Part shown: one piece after another, positions 42,733 to 52,037 of the stretch | Layout of the letters: every line of letters begins with the position of its first letter | How positions within the stretch are numbered: the first letter of the stretch is position 1 | Position numbers and translations under genes: made by a program | The notes under the pieces: model-generated | Told to the model about the DNA's origin: nothing | Seen by the model: the letters and a program-made list of their open reading frames with translations, nothing else | The model's database searches: none | Assembly: GCF_029952955.1 (NCBI RefSeq) | Contig: NZ_JASATX010000001.1 | Location: 62,001 to 126,000, forward strand | DNA from: Ruicaihuangia caeni | Lineage (GTDB): Bacteria; Actinomycetota; Actinomycetes; Actinomycetales; Microbacteriaceae | DNA: 64,000 bases | Direction of reading: 5' to 3'

Positions 42733-44763
42733 TCAGAATCGTCCTCCTCCGCCGCGAGCCCCTCGCGCAGAGCCGCCGAAACCTCTCCCGGCTCGGCCTC
42801 CCCCGAAACCGCCGCCAAAGCCTCCGCCGAAGCCGCCGCCTCGACGTGAGCCGCCTCGACGTGAGCCGCCCGATGGGAAGCCGCCGCCGCCCCAGGAACC
42901 GCCCCGGCCGCCGCCGCTGATCATGCCGCCGATGATGCCGCCGAGGATGGCGCCGCCGAGCCCGCCGCCGAAGCCGCCGCCCGAACCGCCTCCGCCCCAG
43001 TTGCCCAGGTCGTTCTGGAAGGTGCTGGTGTCGCGCTGAGCTGCCTGGAGCGCCTGCGCGCCGAGAGAATGGGCGCGCTGCGCCGCTTCGAGCGCGCGAA
43101 CCGGATCGACGGCCGCTTGCTCGACCGCGAAGCGCAGCATCCGCTCGCCCTCCGAATATCTCGTGCGCGCCTCTGCGCCGACGCCCCCTCTTCGGGTGTT
43201 GATGAAGTCGCTCGCGGCGGCGAGCTGGGCCTGCGCCGCTGTCAGCGTCGAGTCGAGCGCGGTGCGGGCGCGAGCGATCTGCGCCTGCTGATCGCGCACC
43301 GCCGCGAGCTGCTGATCGAGTCCGCCATGAGCCCGCTCGACCTCAGCCAGCGAGGTGATCGGGTCGGCCGGGTCGGCGGCGGCCTGGAGTGCGTTCTGCG
43401 CAGCGCTGATGGCCGCGGCGAGCGCAGCCGTATCGACGACGCCTGTGGCTCGATCGCCCCCTGAGCGCACCGTCGCTGCCTGATCGAGGTCACCCCGCAG
43501 ATCGCGGACTGCCGCGTCCAAGCTCGATGCCGACTGGTCGAGTCGTCGACCATGCTGGTCTATCGCGTCGAGGAGATGATCGATCTGCTCCGTGGCCTTC
43601 TGCGCGGCCTGTACATCGATGGCCGCTTCTCCTGTCTTTCCCTCGGATAGCTCACGCGCAGCGTCGGCCATGGCATCCCGCTGGAAGGCGAGCAATTGGT
43701 TCGCCTGGTCGTGGTTGGCCGCCACCGGCTCGAGCGCGTGGGGGGAGTAGCGCTGTTGAATCGTGGCCAGCCGCTTGGCGGCGTCGCGGACCCGCGTCTC
43801 CAGTGCCGTCGCGTCGGCCTGGAGCTGCGCAAGGATGCGGGGAGCGTTGGTCTCGAGCTCCCGCAGCCGGTCGAAGGCGTCGGCCTGGGCATCGAGCTCG
43901 GCATCTGCGGCTTTGGCGAGCTGGATGATGCGCTCGCTCCATTCGCGTCGCTGCTGAGGCGTGTCGGGCACGGAGTCGTCGAGCTGCTGTTGCAGCGCGA
44001 ACGCCTCTTTCGCGCGTTGCTTGGCGTTCGCGATCGCGGCCGCGAAGGGCGCGCCCGCGTCTTCCCCGAATTGCGCAATCGCGAAGCCCAGTTCCTGCTC
44101 GCTCGCGCCGATCGCATTGTCGAGTTCGACGAGGAGCCCCGCGGCCTGGCGCTGCAGGGACTGGAGTTGTGCTTCGGCGTTCGCCTCGTTCTTCCGCTTG
44201 GTGCCTCGTCGTCGGAGTGCGACGACGACGAGCACGACGACCACGATGCCCGCGACGATGAGCACCGGCACCCACGGGAACCCGGGCCCTGTGCGCGCCT
44301 CGCCGAGCGCCTTCGCATAGTCGATGATGCCGTCTGCCCAGCGGTCGGCAGAGAGCGCGGGCAGCAACGCGGTGTTCTCCGCGTCGGCGAGCTGCGCGTC
44401 GGTCAAGGGGAAGGCGCTGGTGACATCCACTTGGTACAGGCGGTCGTCGACCGCGATCGCCAGCAGCATGTCGCGGTCGCCGAGCTGGTTTCGGGTCGCC
44501 GTCTCCGCCGCCCATCGGGTTCGATCCTCGGGGTCGCTGAAGGCGTCGACTATCACGACGTAGAGGCCGAGGTCGGTGTCGGCCGCCAGGCCTTTCACAG
44601 CCGTCTCGACTTCTCCGAGGCGATTCCCGAGCACCCCGGCGCGGTCGACGACGTACGCGCCGTTGAGATCCACGGGCGCTTCCGCTGGTGCGGCGGTGGT
44701 TCCCAGCAGTGAACCGAAGGCGAGCGCAGCCGCAGCGATCACAGCTGGAAGGCGCATCGGCAT
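42733..44763 (-). CDS. TPM-domain membrane protein with coiled coil and Gly-rich tail
   Basis: This 676-residue protein has a signal peptide (about 1-28), an external TPM_phosphatase-type domain (about 30-155: YVVDRAGVLGNRL and DRDMLLAIAVDDRLYQVDV), one membrane segment (WVPVLIVAGIVVVVLVVVAL), a cytosolic helical region of about 380 residues, and a ~100-residue tail rich in Gly, Arg and Ser. The tail has repeats of RRGGS and GGGFGG. It is paired with pspA downstream. A scaffold linking the cell exterior to PspA is a reasonable inference. Confidence 0.8.
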   Translation of the reverse strand: MPMRLPAVIAAAALAFGSLLGTTAAPAEAPVDLNGAYVVDRAGVLGNRLGEVETAVKGLAADTDLGLYVVIVDAFSDPEDRTRWAAETATRNQLGDRDMLLAIAVDDRLYQVDVTSAFPLTDAQLADAENTALLPALSADRWADGIIDYAKALGEARTGPGFPWVPVLIVAGIVVVVLVVVALRRRGTKRKNEANAEAQLQSLQRQAAGLLVELDNAIGASEQELGFAIAQFGEDAGAPFAAAIANAKQRAKEAFALQQQLDDSVPDTPQQRREWSERIIQLAKAADAELDAQADAFDRLRELETNAPRILAQLQADATALETRVRDAAKRLATIQQRYSPHALEPVAANHDQANQLLAFQRDAMADAARELSEGKTGEAAIDVQAAQKATEQIDHLLDAIDQHGRRLDQSASSLDAAVRDLRGDLDQAATVRSGGDRATGVVDTAALAAAISAAQNALQAAADPADPITSLAEVERAHGGLDQQLAAVRDQQAQIARARTALDSTLTAAQAQLAAASDFINTRRGGVGAEARTRYSEGERMLRFAVEQAAVDPVRALEAAQRAHSLGAQALQAAQRDTSTFQNDLGNWGGGGSGGGFGGGLGGAILGGIIGGMISGGGRGGSWGGGGFPSGGSRRGGSRRGGGFGGGFGGGFGGGRAGRGFGGSARGARGGGGRF

Positions 44764-44812
44764 CCTCTCGTCGCAGGCTCTGACCGGAGTCTACGACGGC
44801 TCGGGAAACGCG

Positions 44813-45676
44813 TCAGCCGACAGTGAGCGAGACAGGCGCCGACACGGCGTGGATCGCACCGCCATCCTCAAGCGTCAGATCGACGGATGCCATGAGCTCG
44901 TACCCGCCGGGGGACAGGGGCGCGGTGTCGCCTGACTCGAGGGCTTCGTCGCTCGTGCACGACACGGCGTCGAACACCCCCGTGAACGTGTGAGATGCGC
45001 CCGGCGCGAGGTCGACCTCGACCGCGAGGGCGATCATGGCGCCGTGCGTATGCCAGAGCACACGTGCTCCATCGGTGATCACGAGTGTTGGGAGCGGAGC
45101 CGTCCAGCCCGTGATGCGCGAGCTGCTCGTATTCGTGATCGTGACGTCGGCTTCGACGGCATTCGCTCCGGGCGCGGCCTGGGGCGCCTCCACGGCGACC
45201 GTGACCGGAGCGGTGGCTGAAGCCGCTGGAGCCGGATCGCCGCAGCGGAGCGGGGCAGGAACGCTGGCGTCGCCTGAAGCGCCTTCTGCAGAGCCGTCGT
45301 CGGGTGCCGGGTGTGCACCGGTCGCGCCGTTGGACATCTCTGCCTCCCCGTGGCCGTGATCGGTGGCAAGGGGAGCGGCGGAATCCGTCACCGTACTGCT
45401 CCCGTTCCATTGCTGCAGGGCCTGCACGCCGACCGTGCCGACGCCCAGGAGGGCGAGCGAGCACACCGCGGTCATGGCGACGAGACGGGGTCGCCGTCGG
45501 GCTCGGGCGCGCCGAGCGATGTCGCTCGAGTCGAGCGTGCTGCCGTCGGCGAGAGAAGCGAGGTCGTGCAGACCCGCTCGAATCGTCGACTCGTCAATCG
45601 AGGGCGGCGCTTCGTCAGCGCCGTGGCGCTTCCCGGGATCGCCAGTCGAGCGATCGGTCGAGGTGTCGTCGGTCAT
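44813..45676 (-). CDS. Sigma-linked single-pass membrane protein (putative anti-sigma)
   Basis: This 287-residue protein has a cytosolic N-terminus (about 1-65), one membrane segment (LVAMTAVCSLALLGVGTVGV), a His/Gly/Asp-rich linker, and an external immunoglobulin-like domain with two cysteines (RCGDP and AVSCTSDE). The external part resembles DUF4232-like modules but was not firmly placed. Its start overlaps the sigma-factor stop (ATGA), indicating a regulator pair. Confidence 0.65.
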   Translation of the reverse strand: MTDDTSTDRSTGDPGKRHGADEAPPSIDESTIRAGLHDLASLADGSTLDSSDIARRARARRRPRLVAMTAVCSLALLGVGTVGVQALQQWNGSSTVTDSAAPLATDHGHGEAEMSNGATGAHPAPDDGSAEGASGDASVPAPLRCGDPAPAASATAPVTVAVEAPQAAPGANAVEADVTITNTSSSRITGWTAPLPTLVITDGARVLWHTHGAMIALAVEVDLAPGASHTFTGVFDAVSCTSDEALESGDTAPLSPGGYELMASVDLTLEDGGAIHAVSAPVSLTVG

Positions 45677-46413
45677 CGCCGTGCTCCTATCGTGTGTGCG
45701 CCTGGGGAACCGGCTGCGACGGCGCCGCCGGGCGACCCGGCCCGTCGGTGCGCGCCGCGCTCCGCGGTGGCGGCCTCATGCGGAAGGGGGGATGGCTGGG
45801 AGCGCCCGAGTTCGGACGACAGCTTCGCCATCGCGTCGCTCAGGTAGCGCTTGACCGCACCTGAGCTGATGCCAAGAGCCGCAGCGATGTCGTCGACTTT
45901 CAGGTCCTCGTAGTAGCGCAGCACGATGCATGCCCGCTCTCTGGGCGCCAATCTCATCAACTGGCCCGCCAGGTCCAGCCGGGTGTCGGTCTCCTCGCTC
46001 GCTGAGGGCCGGGCATCCTGCTCGAATGCGAGCGGGGCGATGCGACGCCAGCGGCTGCCTCGTCGCGCGCGATCGACTGTGCTGTTGAGGATCGCGCGGC
46101 GAACATACGCTTCCGCGCGTTCAACCGGGAACCCGTTCTGAAGCCGGCTGAACGTCCGAACGAGGGCGTCCTGCACCATGTCGGCACCGTCGTCGGAATT
46201 CCCGGTGAGCAGCGTTGCGTAGCGCAGCAATGCATCGCCCCGCTCGCGCACCAGTTGCTCGACCGTGCGCTCCCAGGCGGGCGCGCTGCCGCGTGCAGCC
46301 GCTCCGCCGTCGACGGCGTCCAGCGCCTGCTTCGCGACGGCAGCACCTTCCGGCGCGGACGTCACTGTGGCCGAACCGCCGGAAGGACTGACGGACGCAT
46401 CGCGATTGAGCAC
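45673..46413 (-). CDS. ECF sigma factor (SigE-like actinobacterial subgroup)
   Basis: This 246-residue sigma factor has region 2 (ALLRYATLLTGNSDDGADMVQDALVRTF..AEAYVRRAILNSTVDRARR) and region 4 (LRLAPRERACIVLRYYEDLKVDDIAAALGISSGAVKRYLSDAMAKL). The LLTGN / YVRR / VLRYYEDL wording is typical of actinobacterial SigE-70-type ECFs. GTG 46413 was chosen because AGGAGA lies 7 nt upstream; the longer frame crosses a terminator. The last ~45 residues are a Pro/Gly/Ala/Arg tail. Confidence 0.85.
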   Translation of the reverse strand: MLNRDASVSPSGGSATVTSAPEGAAVAKQALDAVDGGAAARGSAPAWERTVEQLVRERGDALLRYATLLTGNSDDGADMVQDALVRTFSRLQNGFPVERAEAYVRRAILNSTVDRARRGSRWRRIAPLAFEQDARPSASEETDTRLDLAGQLMRLAPRERACIVLRYYEDLKVDDIAAALGISSGAVKRYLSDAMAKLSSELGRSQPSPLPHEAATAERGAHRRAGSPGGAVAAGSPGAHTIGARR

Positions 46414-46554
46414 GCGGTCTCCTCTCGTAGCCTTCACATTCTCAGACGCCGTGCGGCACGAAAACGTTGGGGCGAACCGCAAAGACGCAAAATCGTGAGC
46501 GAACGGGCTCCCTGGGTTGCAGCTACGCGCCGACTTGCGTCGTCGCACGAGAAA

Positions 46555-46607
46555 CGGCGGATGCCGCGGCTCCTCGTCTCGAAAGACGATTTCCGCGGCA
46601 TCCGCCG
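46555..46607. terminator. Large terminator hairpin downstream of pckG
   Basis: A perfect 15-bp outer stem (46555-46569 with 46593-46607) encloses an inner stem TCGTCT-CGAA-AGACGA. It lies 46 bp past the pckG stop, toward the sigma-factor gene. The outer arms share the GCGGATGCCGC core of the metY hairpin. Confidence 0.8.
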
Positions 46608-46652
46608 TCAAACCTGCTCGAAGTGCACCGGCTCGGTCAGCGAGCCCGGGAC

Positions 46653-48503
46653 TCATTCCACGCCGTGCAGGCGGGAACGCAGCTCGCCCAGCTGCTGGAT
46701 GACGCGCTCGGGCACTCGCTCGCCGAAGCGCTCGAAGAACGCCTCCATGTCGTCGGTCTCGACGAGCCAGCGGCTTGCGTCGATGTCGAAGAGCTTCTGC
46801 CAGGTGTCGTCAGAGATCTCGAGGCCGTCGAGGTTCATCTCGTCGCGCTTCGGCAGGTTGCCGATCGGTGCCTCGTCGGCATCCGCCTGTCCATCGACCC
46901 GGCGGAGGATCCAGTCGACAACGCGGGAGTTCTCGCCGAACCCGGGCCAGAGGAACTTGCCGTGCTCGTCCTTGCGGAACCAGTTGACCTGGAAGATGCG
47001 CGGCGCATTCTCGCCCAAGCGGTCGCCCACGTTGAGCCAGTGCTGCCAGTAATCGGCCATGTTGTACCCGCAGAAGGGCAGCATCGCGAAGGGATCGCGA
47101 CGCAGTTGCCCGACAGTGCCTTCGGCGGCCGCCGTCTGCTCAGAAGAGACCGTGGCGCCGATGAAGACGCCATGCTCCCAGTCGCGCGCCTCTACCACCA
47201 AGGGCACGTTGGTTGCTCGGCGGCCGCCGAAGATGATCGCGTCGATGACGACGCCCTGCGGGTCATCCCACTCGTCGGCGATCATGGGGCACTGGCTTGC
47301 AGCGACCGTGAACCGCGAATTGGGATGAGCGGCAGGAGAACTGGATGCCGGGGTCCACTCGTTGCCCAGCCAGTCGGTGAGGCGCTCCGGCTTCTCGTCG
47401 GTGAGCCCCTCCCACCAGACGTCGCCCTCGGGGGTGAGCGCGACATTGGTGAAGATCGTGTTGCCCCAGAGCGTGTCGACCGCAGTGGCGTTGGTCTTCA
47501 CGCCGGTGCCCGGAGCCACGCCGAAGAATCCGGCCTCCGGGTTCACAGCGCGAAGGCGACCCTCGTCGTCGATGCGGAGCCAAGCGATGTCGTCGCCGAT
47601 CGTCTCGGCCTTCCAGCCGGGAATCGTCGGCCGGAGCATGGCGAGGTTCGTCTTGCCGCAGGCGCTGGGGAACGCCGCTGCGACGTGGTAGACCTTGCCC
47701 TGCGGCGACGTCATCTTCAACAGCAGCATGTGCTCGGCGAGCCAGCCCTCGTCGCGCGCCTGGACCGAGGCGATGCGAAGGGCGAATCCCTTCTTCGCGA
47801 GGAGCGCGTTGCCGCCGTAGGCGGAGCCGAACGACCAGATCTCGCGTGTTTCGGGGAAGTGGCTGATGTACTTCGTGTCATTGCACGGCCAGGCCACATC
47901 GGCTTCGCCTTCAGCAAGAGGTGCTCCGACGGAGTGGACGGCTGCCACCCACTCGGTGTCGGGGCCGATCTGCTTGAGCGCCTCGGTGCCCATGCGGGTC
48001 ATGATGCCCATGCTCGCGACGACGTACGGAGAGTCGGTGATCTCGATGCCGACCTTTGTGAAGGGCGAATCGAGCGGCCCCATGACGAAGGGGATGACGT
48101 ACATCGTGCGCCCGCGCATGGCGCCGTCGAAGAGACGCTCAAGGGTCGCGCGCATCTCGGCAGGGGCTCGCCAATTGTTGGTCGGCCCCGCGTCCTGCGC
48201 CTTCTCGGAGCAGATGAAGGTGCGCGCCTCGACGCGTGCGACGTCGTCGGGGTTGCTCCGCGCGAGGAAGCTGTAGGGGCGCAGCTCGGGGTTCAGCCGC
48301 GTGAGCGTGCCCTGACGCTCCATGAGCCGGGTGAGGCGATCGAACTCGGCGACGGAACCGTCGACCCATTCGATCGAGTCGGGCTTCGTCAGTGCCGCGA
48401 TCTTGTCGACGAATGCCACCACGCGCGGGTCGGCATAGTCGGGTGCGGCCTCGGTGTCGTGTTCACGTGACAGCTGCGCACGTGACAGCACTGGAATCGT
48501 CAT
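46653..48503 (-). CDS. pckG: Phosphoenolpyruvate carboxykinase (GTP)
   Basis: PckG interconverts oxaloacetate and PEP with GTP, the entry to gluconeogenesis. The 616-residue protein shows the P-loop [13 protein letters not shown], the metal/nucleotide block GDDIAWL, and [11 protein letters not shown], all typical of the GTP class. ATG 48503 is supported by AGGAGG about 7 nt upstream; a longer frame would run into the divergent promoter. It is divergent from the RamB-like regulator. Confidence 0.97.
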   Translation of the reverse strand: MTIPVLSRAQLSREHDTEAAPDYADPRVVAFVDKIAALTKPDSIEWVDGSVAEFDRLTRLMERQGTLTRLNPELRPYSFLARSNPDDVARVEARTFICSEKAQDAGPTNNWRAPAEMRATLERLFDGAMRGRTMYVIPFVMGPLDSPFTKVGIEITDSPYVVASMGIMTRMGTEALKQIGPDTEWVAAVHSVGAPLAEGEADVAWPCNDTKYISHFPETREIWSFGSAYGGNALLAKKGFALRIASVQARDEGWLAEHMLLLKMTSPQGKVYHVAAAFPSACGKTNLAMLRPTIPGWKAETIGDDIAWLRIDDEGRLRAVNPEAGFFGVAPGTGVKTNATAVDTLWGNTIFTNVALTPEGDVWWEGLTDEKPERLTDWLGNEWTPASSSPAAHPNSRFTVAASQCPMIADEWDDPQGVVIDAIIFGGRRATNVPLVVEARDWEHGVFIGATVSSEQTAAAEGTVGQLRRDPFAMLPFCGYNMADYWQHWLNVGDRLGENAPRIFQVNWFRKDEHGKFLWPGFGENSRVVDWILRRVDGQADADEAPIGNLPKRDEMNLDGLEISDDTWQKLFDIDASRWLVETDDMEAFFERFGERVPERVIQQLGELRSRLHGVE

Positions 48504-48572
48504 CCCGACCTCCTCAGATGTCGCCGGGCCCGATCGAGAAGGGGTGGTCAACGCTCGGGCTTCGACAAGAAT

Positions 48573-48586
48573 TTGTAGTGTTACAA
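48573..48586. promoter_or_regulatory. Dyad in pckG/ramB-like intergenic region
   Basis: TTGTA-GTGT-TACAA, a perfect 5-bp dyad, lies about 70 bp before pckG and 76 bp before the regulator start. It is placed to act on the pckG promoter. Confidence 0.4.
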
Positions 48587-48627
48587 GCCTGCAGGACGAA
48601 AATTGATCCACCCAGCCCACGGTGAAT

Positions 48628-48655
48628 GAAAGAAGGCAGGTTCTTTCGGTATTCT
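48628..48655 (+). promoter_or_regulatory. Promoter and dyad operator of the RamB-like gene
   Basis: GAAAGAA-GGCAGG-TTCTTTC (48628-48647) is a perfect 7-bp dyad immediately before a TATTCT -10 box (48650-48655). The box ends 6 nt before GTG 48662. A repressor on the dyad would cover the -35/-10 spacer, suggesting autoregulation. Confidence 0.55.
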
Positions 48656-48661
48656 GAAGCG

Positions 48662-50095
48662 GTGAACGATCTTGTGACGTTGGGTCAGCGCATACGCCAC
48701 TTCAGGAACGCGGCGGGATTGACGCTCGATCAGCTGGGCGCAGAAGTCGGAATCGCCGGAAGCCAGCTCTCCCTCATGGAGAACGGCAAGCGCGAACCGC
48801 GTGTGACGCTGCTCGGCGCGATCGCGAAGGCGCTCGGCGTGGAAGTGGCCCAGTTGCTCGACACGGCTCCTCCGAATCCCCGGGCAGCGCTCGAGATAGA
48901 GCTCGACCGCACGCAGCGCAGTCCCGCGTACGCTGCCCTCGGCCTACCGGTGGTGCGGCCCACGCGCACCATGAGCGACGAAACCCTCGAGGCGCTCGTC
49001 GGCCTCCACCGCGAGCTCCAGCGTCGTTCGCGTGAGGCCATCGCAACCCCGGAAGAGGCGAGGCGCGCGAATACGGAGCTGCGGCTGCGCATGCGCACGC
49101 GCGACAACTACATCCCCGAGATCGAAGACGTCGCGCAAGAGCTGCTCGAGAGCGTCGGCCACAACACGGGCGCTCTCACCCACCGCACGGTCGGTCTCAT
49201 GGCCGAGCGGCTGGGCTTCTCTCTCGTGTACGTCAACGATCTGCCCCATTCCGCGCGGTCGGTGACCGACCTCGAGAACGGACGCATCTACCTGCCCCCG
49301 GCATCGATTCCGGGCGGTCATGGACTGCGATCGATGGCGCTCCAGGCGATGGCCCACCGCGTGCTGAGCCACAGTGAACCGTCGAGCTACGCCGAGTTCC
49401 TGCGCCAGCGGCTCGAGATCAACTACTTCGCGGCAGCGTGCCTGATGCCCCAGCGGCAGTCGGTCGCCTTCCTGACGGCGGCCAAGGCCGACCGTAACAT
49501 CGCAGTGGAGGACTTCCGCGACGCGTTCGGCGTGACCCATGAAGCGGCCGCTCTGCGATTCACGAATCTCGCGACGAGCCACCTCGACATGACGTTGCAC
49601 TTCCTGCGAGTCGGCGACGACGGCGCCGTGTACAAGGCGTACGAGAACGATGGGCTCAGACTCCCGGTCGATGTCACTGGCTCGACCGAGGGGCAGTTGG
49701 TGTGCCGCCACTGGGCGGCCCGCATGGCGTTCGCGCGCACCAACCGCACTACCGAGTTCTACCAGTACACCGATACGCCCGAGGGCACGTTCTGGGAGTC
49801 GAGCCAGACCGGCACCACGGATGCCGAGGAGTTCTCCATCACTATCGGCGTGCCCTTCAACGAGGCGAAGTGGTTCCGCGGGCGTGCCACCTCGAACCGT
49901 CAGCAGTCGCGCTGCCCGGACGAGACCTGCTGCCGCAAGCCCTCACCCGAGCTGACCAAGCGCTGGCACGGCAAGGCCTGGCCGAGCGCGCGGCTGCACA
50001 CGCACATCCTCTCGCCGCTGCCGAGCGGAGCGTTCCCCGGCATCGACGATCGCGAACTGTACGAGTTCCTCGAGACGCACGCGGGGGAGCGCTAG
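48662..50095 (+). CDS. ramB: RamB-like XRE/ImmA-IrrE family regulator
   Basis: This 477-residue regulator has an N-terminal HTH_3 ([40 protein letters not shown]), a middle helical part, an IrrE-like region where HExxH is not intact ([13 protein letters not shown]), and the C-terminal ScfR/DUF2083-type domain with cysteines (RCPDETCC). Length and layout match RamB, a regulator of acetate and glyoxylate genes in corynebacteria. GTG 48662 is preferred over ATG 48626 because the -10 box lies between them. It is divergent from pckG and convergent with a PEP-mutase-family lyase, a fitting carbon-metabolism neighbourhood. Confidence 0.8.
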   Translation: MNDLVTLGQRIRHFRNAAGLTLDQLGAEVGIAGSQLSLMENGKREPRVTLLGAIAKALGVEVAQLLDTAPPNPRAALEIELDRTQRSPAYAALGLPVVRPTRTMSDETLEALVGLHRELQRRSREAIATPEEARRANTELRLRMRTRDNYIPEIEDVAQELLESVGHNTGALTHRTVGLMAERLGFSLVYVNDLPHSARSVTDLENGRIYLPPASIPGGHGLRSMALQAMAHRVLSHSEPSSYAEFLRQRLEINYFAAACLMPQRQSVAFLTAAKADRNIAVEDFRDAFGVTHEAAALRFTNLATSHLDMTLHFLRVGDDGAVYKAYENDGLRLPVDVTGSTEGQLVCRHWAARMAFARTNRTTEFYQYTDTPEGTFWESSQTGTTDAEEFSITIGVPFNEAKWFRGRATSNRQQSRCPDETCCRKPSPELTKRWHGKAWPSARLHTHILSPLPSGAFPGIDDRELYEFLETHAGER

Positions 50096-50111
50096 GCGTG
50101 CCGGTGCCGGC

Positions 50112-50972
50112 CTAGCCTCCGAAGCGGTGGTCGAGGTCCTGGTGATGCTCGATGCCGACCATGCGCTGGAACTCCTCGTAGCCGAGCGCGCGCTCGTCGC
50201 GCACCGAGCGACCCGCCTGGCGCATCGCGGCGAGAGTCTCCGCTGCGGCCTTCGTCGCTGCGAATAGCGCATCGAGCGCATAGAGCACGATCGAGAATCC
50301 GAGTTCGCGAGCGTCGTCGAGCGTGAGCCGCTCGGTCTCCGCGCCGGCGACGATGGGCAAGACCTTGGGACCCTCGACGCGCTTTGCGATCTCCTCCACC
50401 TCGGCGATGCGCTTCACGCCATCGATGAACACCATGTCGGCCCCGCTGTCGCGGTACATGGACGCTCGCTCGATGGCGTCGAGCATCCCGCTCACCCCCA
50501 GCGCGTCGGTGCGGGCGATGATGACGAGCTCGTCGGAGCCTCTGGCCTCGACAGCGGCTGCGATGCGACGCACGCTCGAACCGGAGTCCAGCAGACGGAT
50601 GCCAGCCATATGCCCGCACCGCTTCGGGCTGCTCTGATCCTCGAGGTGGAGCGCAGCGACGCCGGCCTGGATGTACTCGTGCACGGTGCGCTCGATGTTC
50701 GAGGGCCCTCCGTAGCCGTTGTCGGCGTCTGCGATGACCGGGATGCCGACGGCGCGGGTCATGTTTCGTGCGTGATCGGACATCTCGGTCTGCGTCAGCA
50801 GGCCGATATCCGGCGTTCCGAGGCGGATCGCCGTCGCCCCGAATCCCGTCATGTACACCGCTGGGAAGCCGGCCTGCTCAACGAGGCGTGCCGTCAGCGG
50901 CTCGGCCGCGCCGGGGGCGGCGATCGGTTCGCCGGTCGCGATCAGTTCACGCAGGCGCTGGGCGGGAGTCAT
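50112..50972 (-). CDS. Isocitrate lyase/PEP mutase superfamily lyase
   Basis: This 286-residue TIM-barrel enzyme cleaves or rearranges a C-C or C-P bond next to a carboxylate. Seen: VYMTGFGATAI, ADADNGYGG (metal-binding Asp pair), and SSPKRCGHM, where the Cys is the catalytic acid of true lyases (2-methylisocitrate lyase, dimethylmalate lyase) and is absent in phosphonate mutases. So C-C lyase activity is favoured. No prp genes adjoin. It lies downstream of an SDR on the same strand, across from a TRAP transporter, so its substrate is probably the imported acid. ATG 50972 was chosen; the frame extends 16 residues further. Confidence 0.82.
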   Translation of the reverse strand: MTPAQRLRELIATGEPIAAPGAAEPLTARLVEQAGFPAVYMTGFGATAIRLGTPDIGLLTQTEMSDHARNMTRAVGIPVIADADNGYGGPSNIERTVHEYIQAGVAALHLEDQSSPKRCGHMAGIRLLDSGSSVRRIAAAVEARGSDELVIIARTDALGVSGMLDAIERASMYRDSGADMVFIDGVKRIAEVEEIAKRVEGPKVLPIVAGAETERLTLDDARELGFSIVLYALDALFAATKAAAETLAAMRQAGRSVRDERALGYEEFQRMVGIEHHQDLDHRFGG

Positions 50973-51023
50973 TCGGTGGTCTCTCTCTCGGTGTCGGATG
51001 CTGGAGTGCTCTTGAGGCATCCG

Positions 51024-51833
51024 TCACCCCATCGTCAGTCCGCCGTCGATGTTGATCGACTGGCCCGTCATGTAGTCGGCCGCGGGGGACGCGAGGAATT
51101 CCGCCACGCCTGCGACGTCGTCGCTGCGCTGGGGGCGGCCCAGCGGTACGGCAGCGGTACGCGTCTTCCACGCCGTTCCGGTCTCCCACCCCGCCACCGC
51201 CGACCACTCCGCGTCGATGCGCTTCCACATGTCCGTGTCGACCAACCCCGGGCAGATGGCGTTGACCGTGATGTGGGGCGCGAACGTCGCTGAGGCACTG
51301 TGCGTGAGGCTGATGACCGCCGCCTTGCTTGCGCGGTAGTGGGGGATGATCGGAGCCATCGGGCCCGCTGCGTAGCGCCCCGCGATCGACGCCATGTTGA
51401 CGATCTTGCCGTTCGGCCGGCCTTCGCCCATTGGTCCCTGTGACAGCATTTGGCGGGCCGCTGCCTGGATCGACAGCATGGTGCCCTTCACGTTCACCGC
51501 GAACGTCGCGTCCCAGTCGTCTGGCGTCACGTCGAGGAACGGCTTCACCTGGATCACGCCGGCGTTGCACACCATCAGATCGAGCCGGCCGAACTCGTCG
51601 GCAGCGGCATCGACGATCAGGGCATTGTCCGCGGCCGAGGTGACGTCGGCTCGAACGGATGCAGATCGGACGCCCAGCGCGCGCACCTCGCCGGCGACCG
51701 CTTCAGCGCGGGTGGCATCGATGTCGCTGACGACGACATTCGCGCCTTGCGCCGCGAGGCGCAGCGCGATGGTGCGACCGATGCCTTGCCCCGCACCGGT
51801 GATCGCTGCGGTCATTCCCGTGAGAAGTGTCAC
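51024..51833 (-). CDS. Short-chain dehydrogenase/reductase
   Basis: This 269-residue classical SDR has the cofactor motif TGAGQGIG (about residue 13), Asp at the end of beta-2 (VVSDID) favouring NAD, NAGVI, Ser in MASIAG, and the catalytic Y-x3-K in HYRASKAAV. It would oxidise a hydroxyl or reduce a ketone of the island's substrate. GTG 51833 has AAGGAG 7 nt upstream. It is the first gene of the leftward operon with the lyase, and is divergent from the GntR gene. Confidence 0.88.
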   Translation of the reverse strand: MTLLTGMTAAITGAGQGIGRTIALRLAAQGANVVVSDIDATRAEAVAGEVRALGVRSASVRADVTSAADNALIVDAAADEFGRLDLMVCNAGVIQVKPFLDVTPDDWDATFAVNVKGTMLSIQAAARQMLSQGPMGEGRPNGKIVNMASIAGRYAAGPMAPIIPHYRASKAAVISLTHSASATFAPHITVNAICPGLVDTDMWKRIDAEWSAVAGWETGTAWKTRTAAVPLGRPQRSDDVAGVAEFLASPAADYMTGQSINIDGGLTMG

Positions 51834-51931
51834 TGTCGCTCCTTCGCATGGCCCGTTCACTGGGCGATCCAACGCCGCCGACGCGCGACGGCCGCCCGGG
51901 ACCCGCTCGGATACCTGTGGCGCCGAGCAAT

Positions 51932-51939
51932 TGTATACA
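51932..51939. promoter_or_regulatory. GntR operator site 1 (TGTATACA)
   Basis: Perfect palindrome TGTATACA inside ATTGTATACATGCTC, about 99 bp before the SDR start. Such GT/AC palindromes are typical of FCD-type GntR regulators. Confidence 0.65.
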
Positions 51940-51971
51940 TGCTCTGGGATTCGACCCTCGCGCTCCTGTCG

Positions 51972-51979
51972 TGTATACA
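51972..51979. promoter_or_regulatory. GntR operator site 2 (TGTATACA)
   Basis: Second identical palindrome, inside GTGTATACATGAGC. Its centre lies exactly 40 bp from site 1 and it sits about 58 bp before the GntR start. The spacing would place both on one face of the helix (about four turns), suiting cooperative binding. Confidence 0.65.
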
Positions 51980-52037
51980 TGAGCCGGTGTCCAACGGAGA
52001 ATGCTCCGCCGGACGACGACGGAAGGAGCAGCGCCGC

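Noticed and set aside
46467-48470. 667-residue + strand frame opposite pckG
   Set aside because: Antisense shadow of a well-conserved PEP carboxykinase gene.
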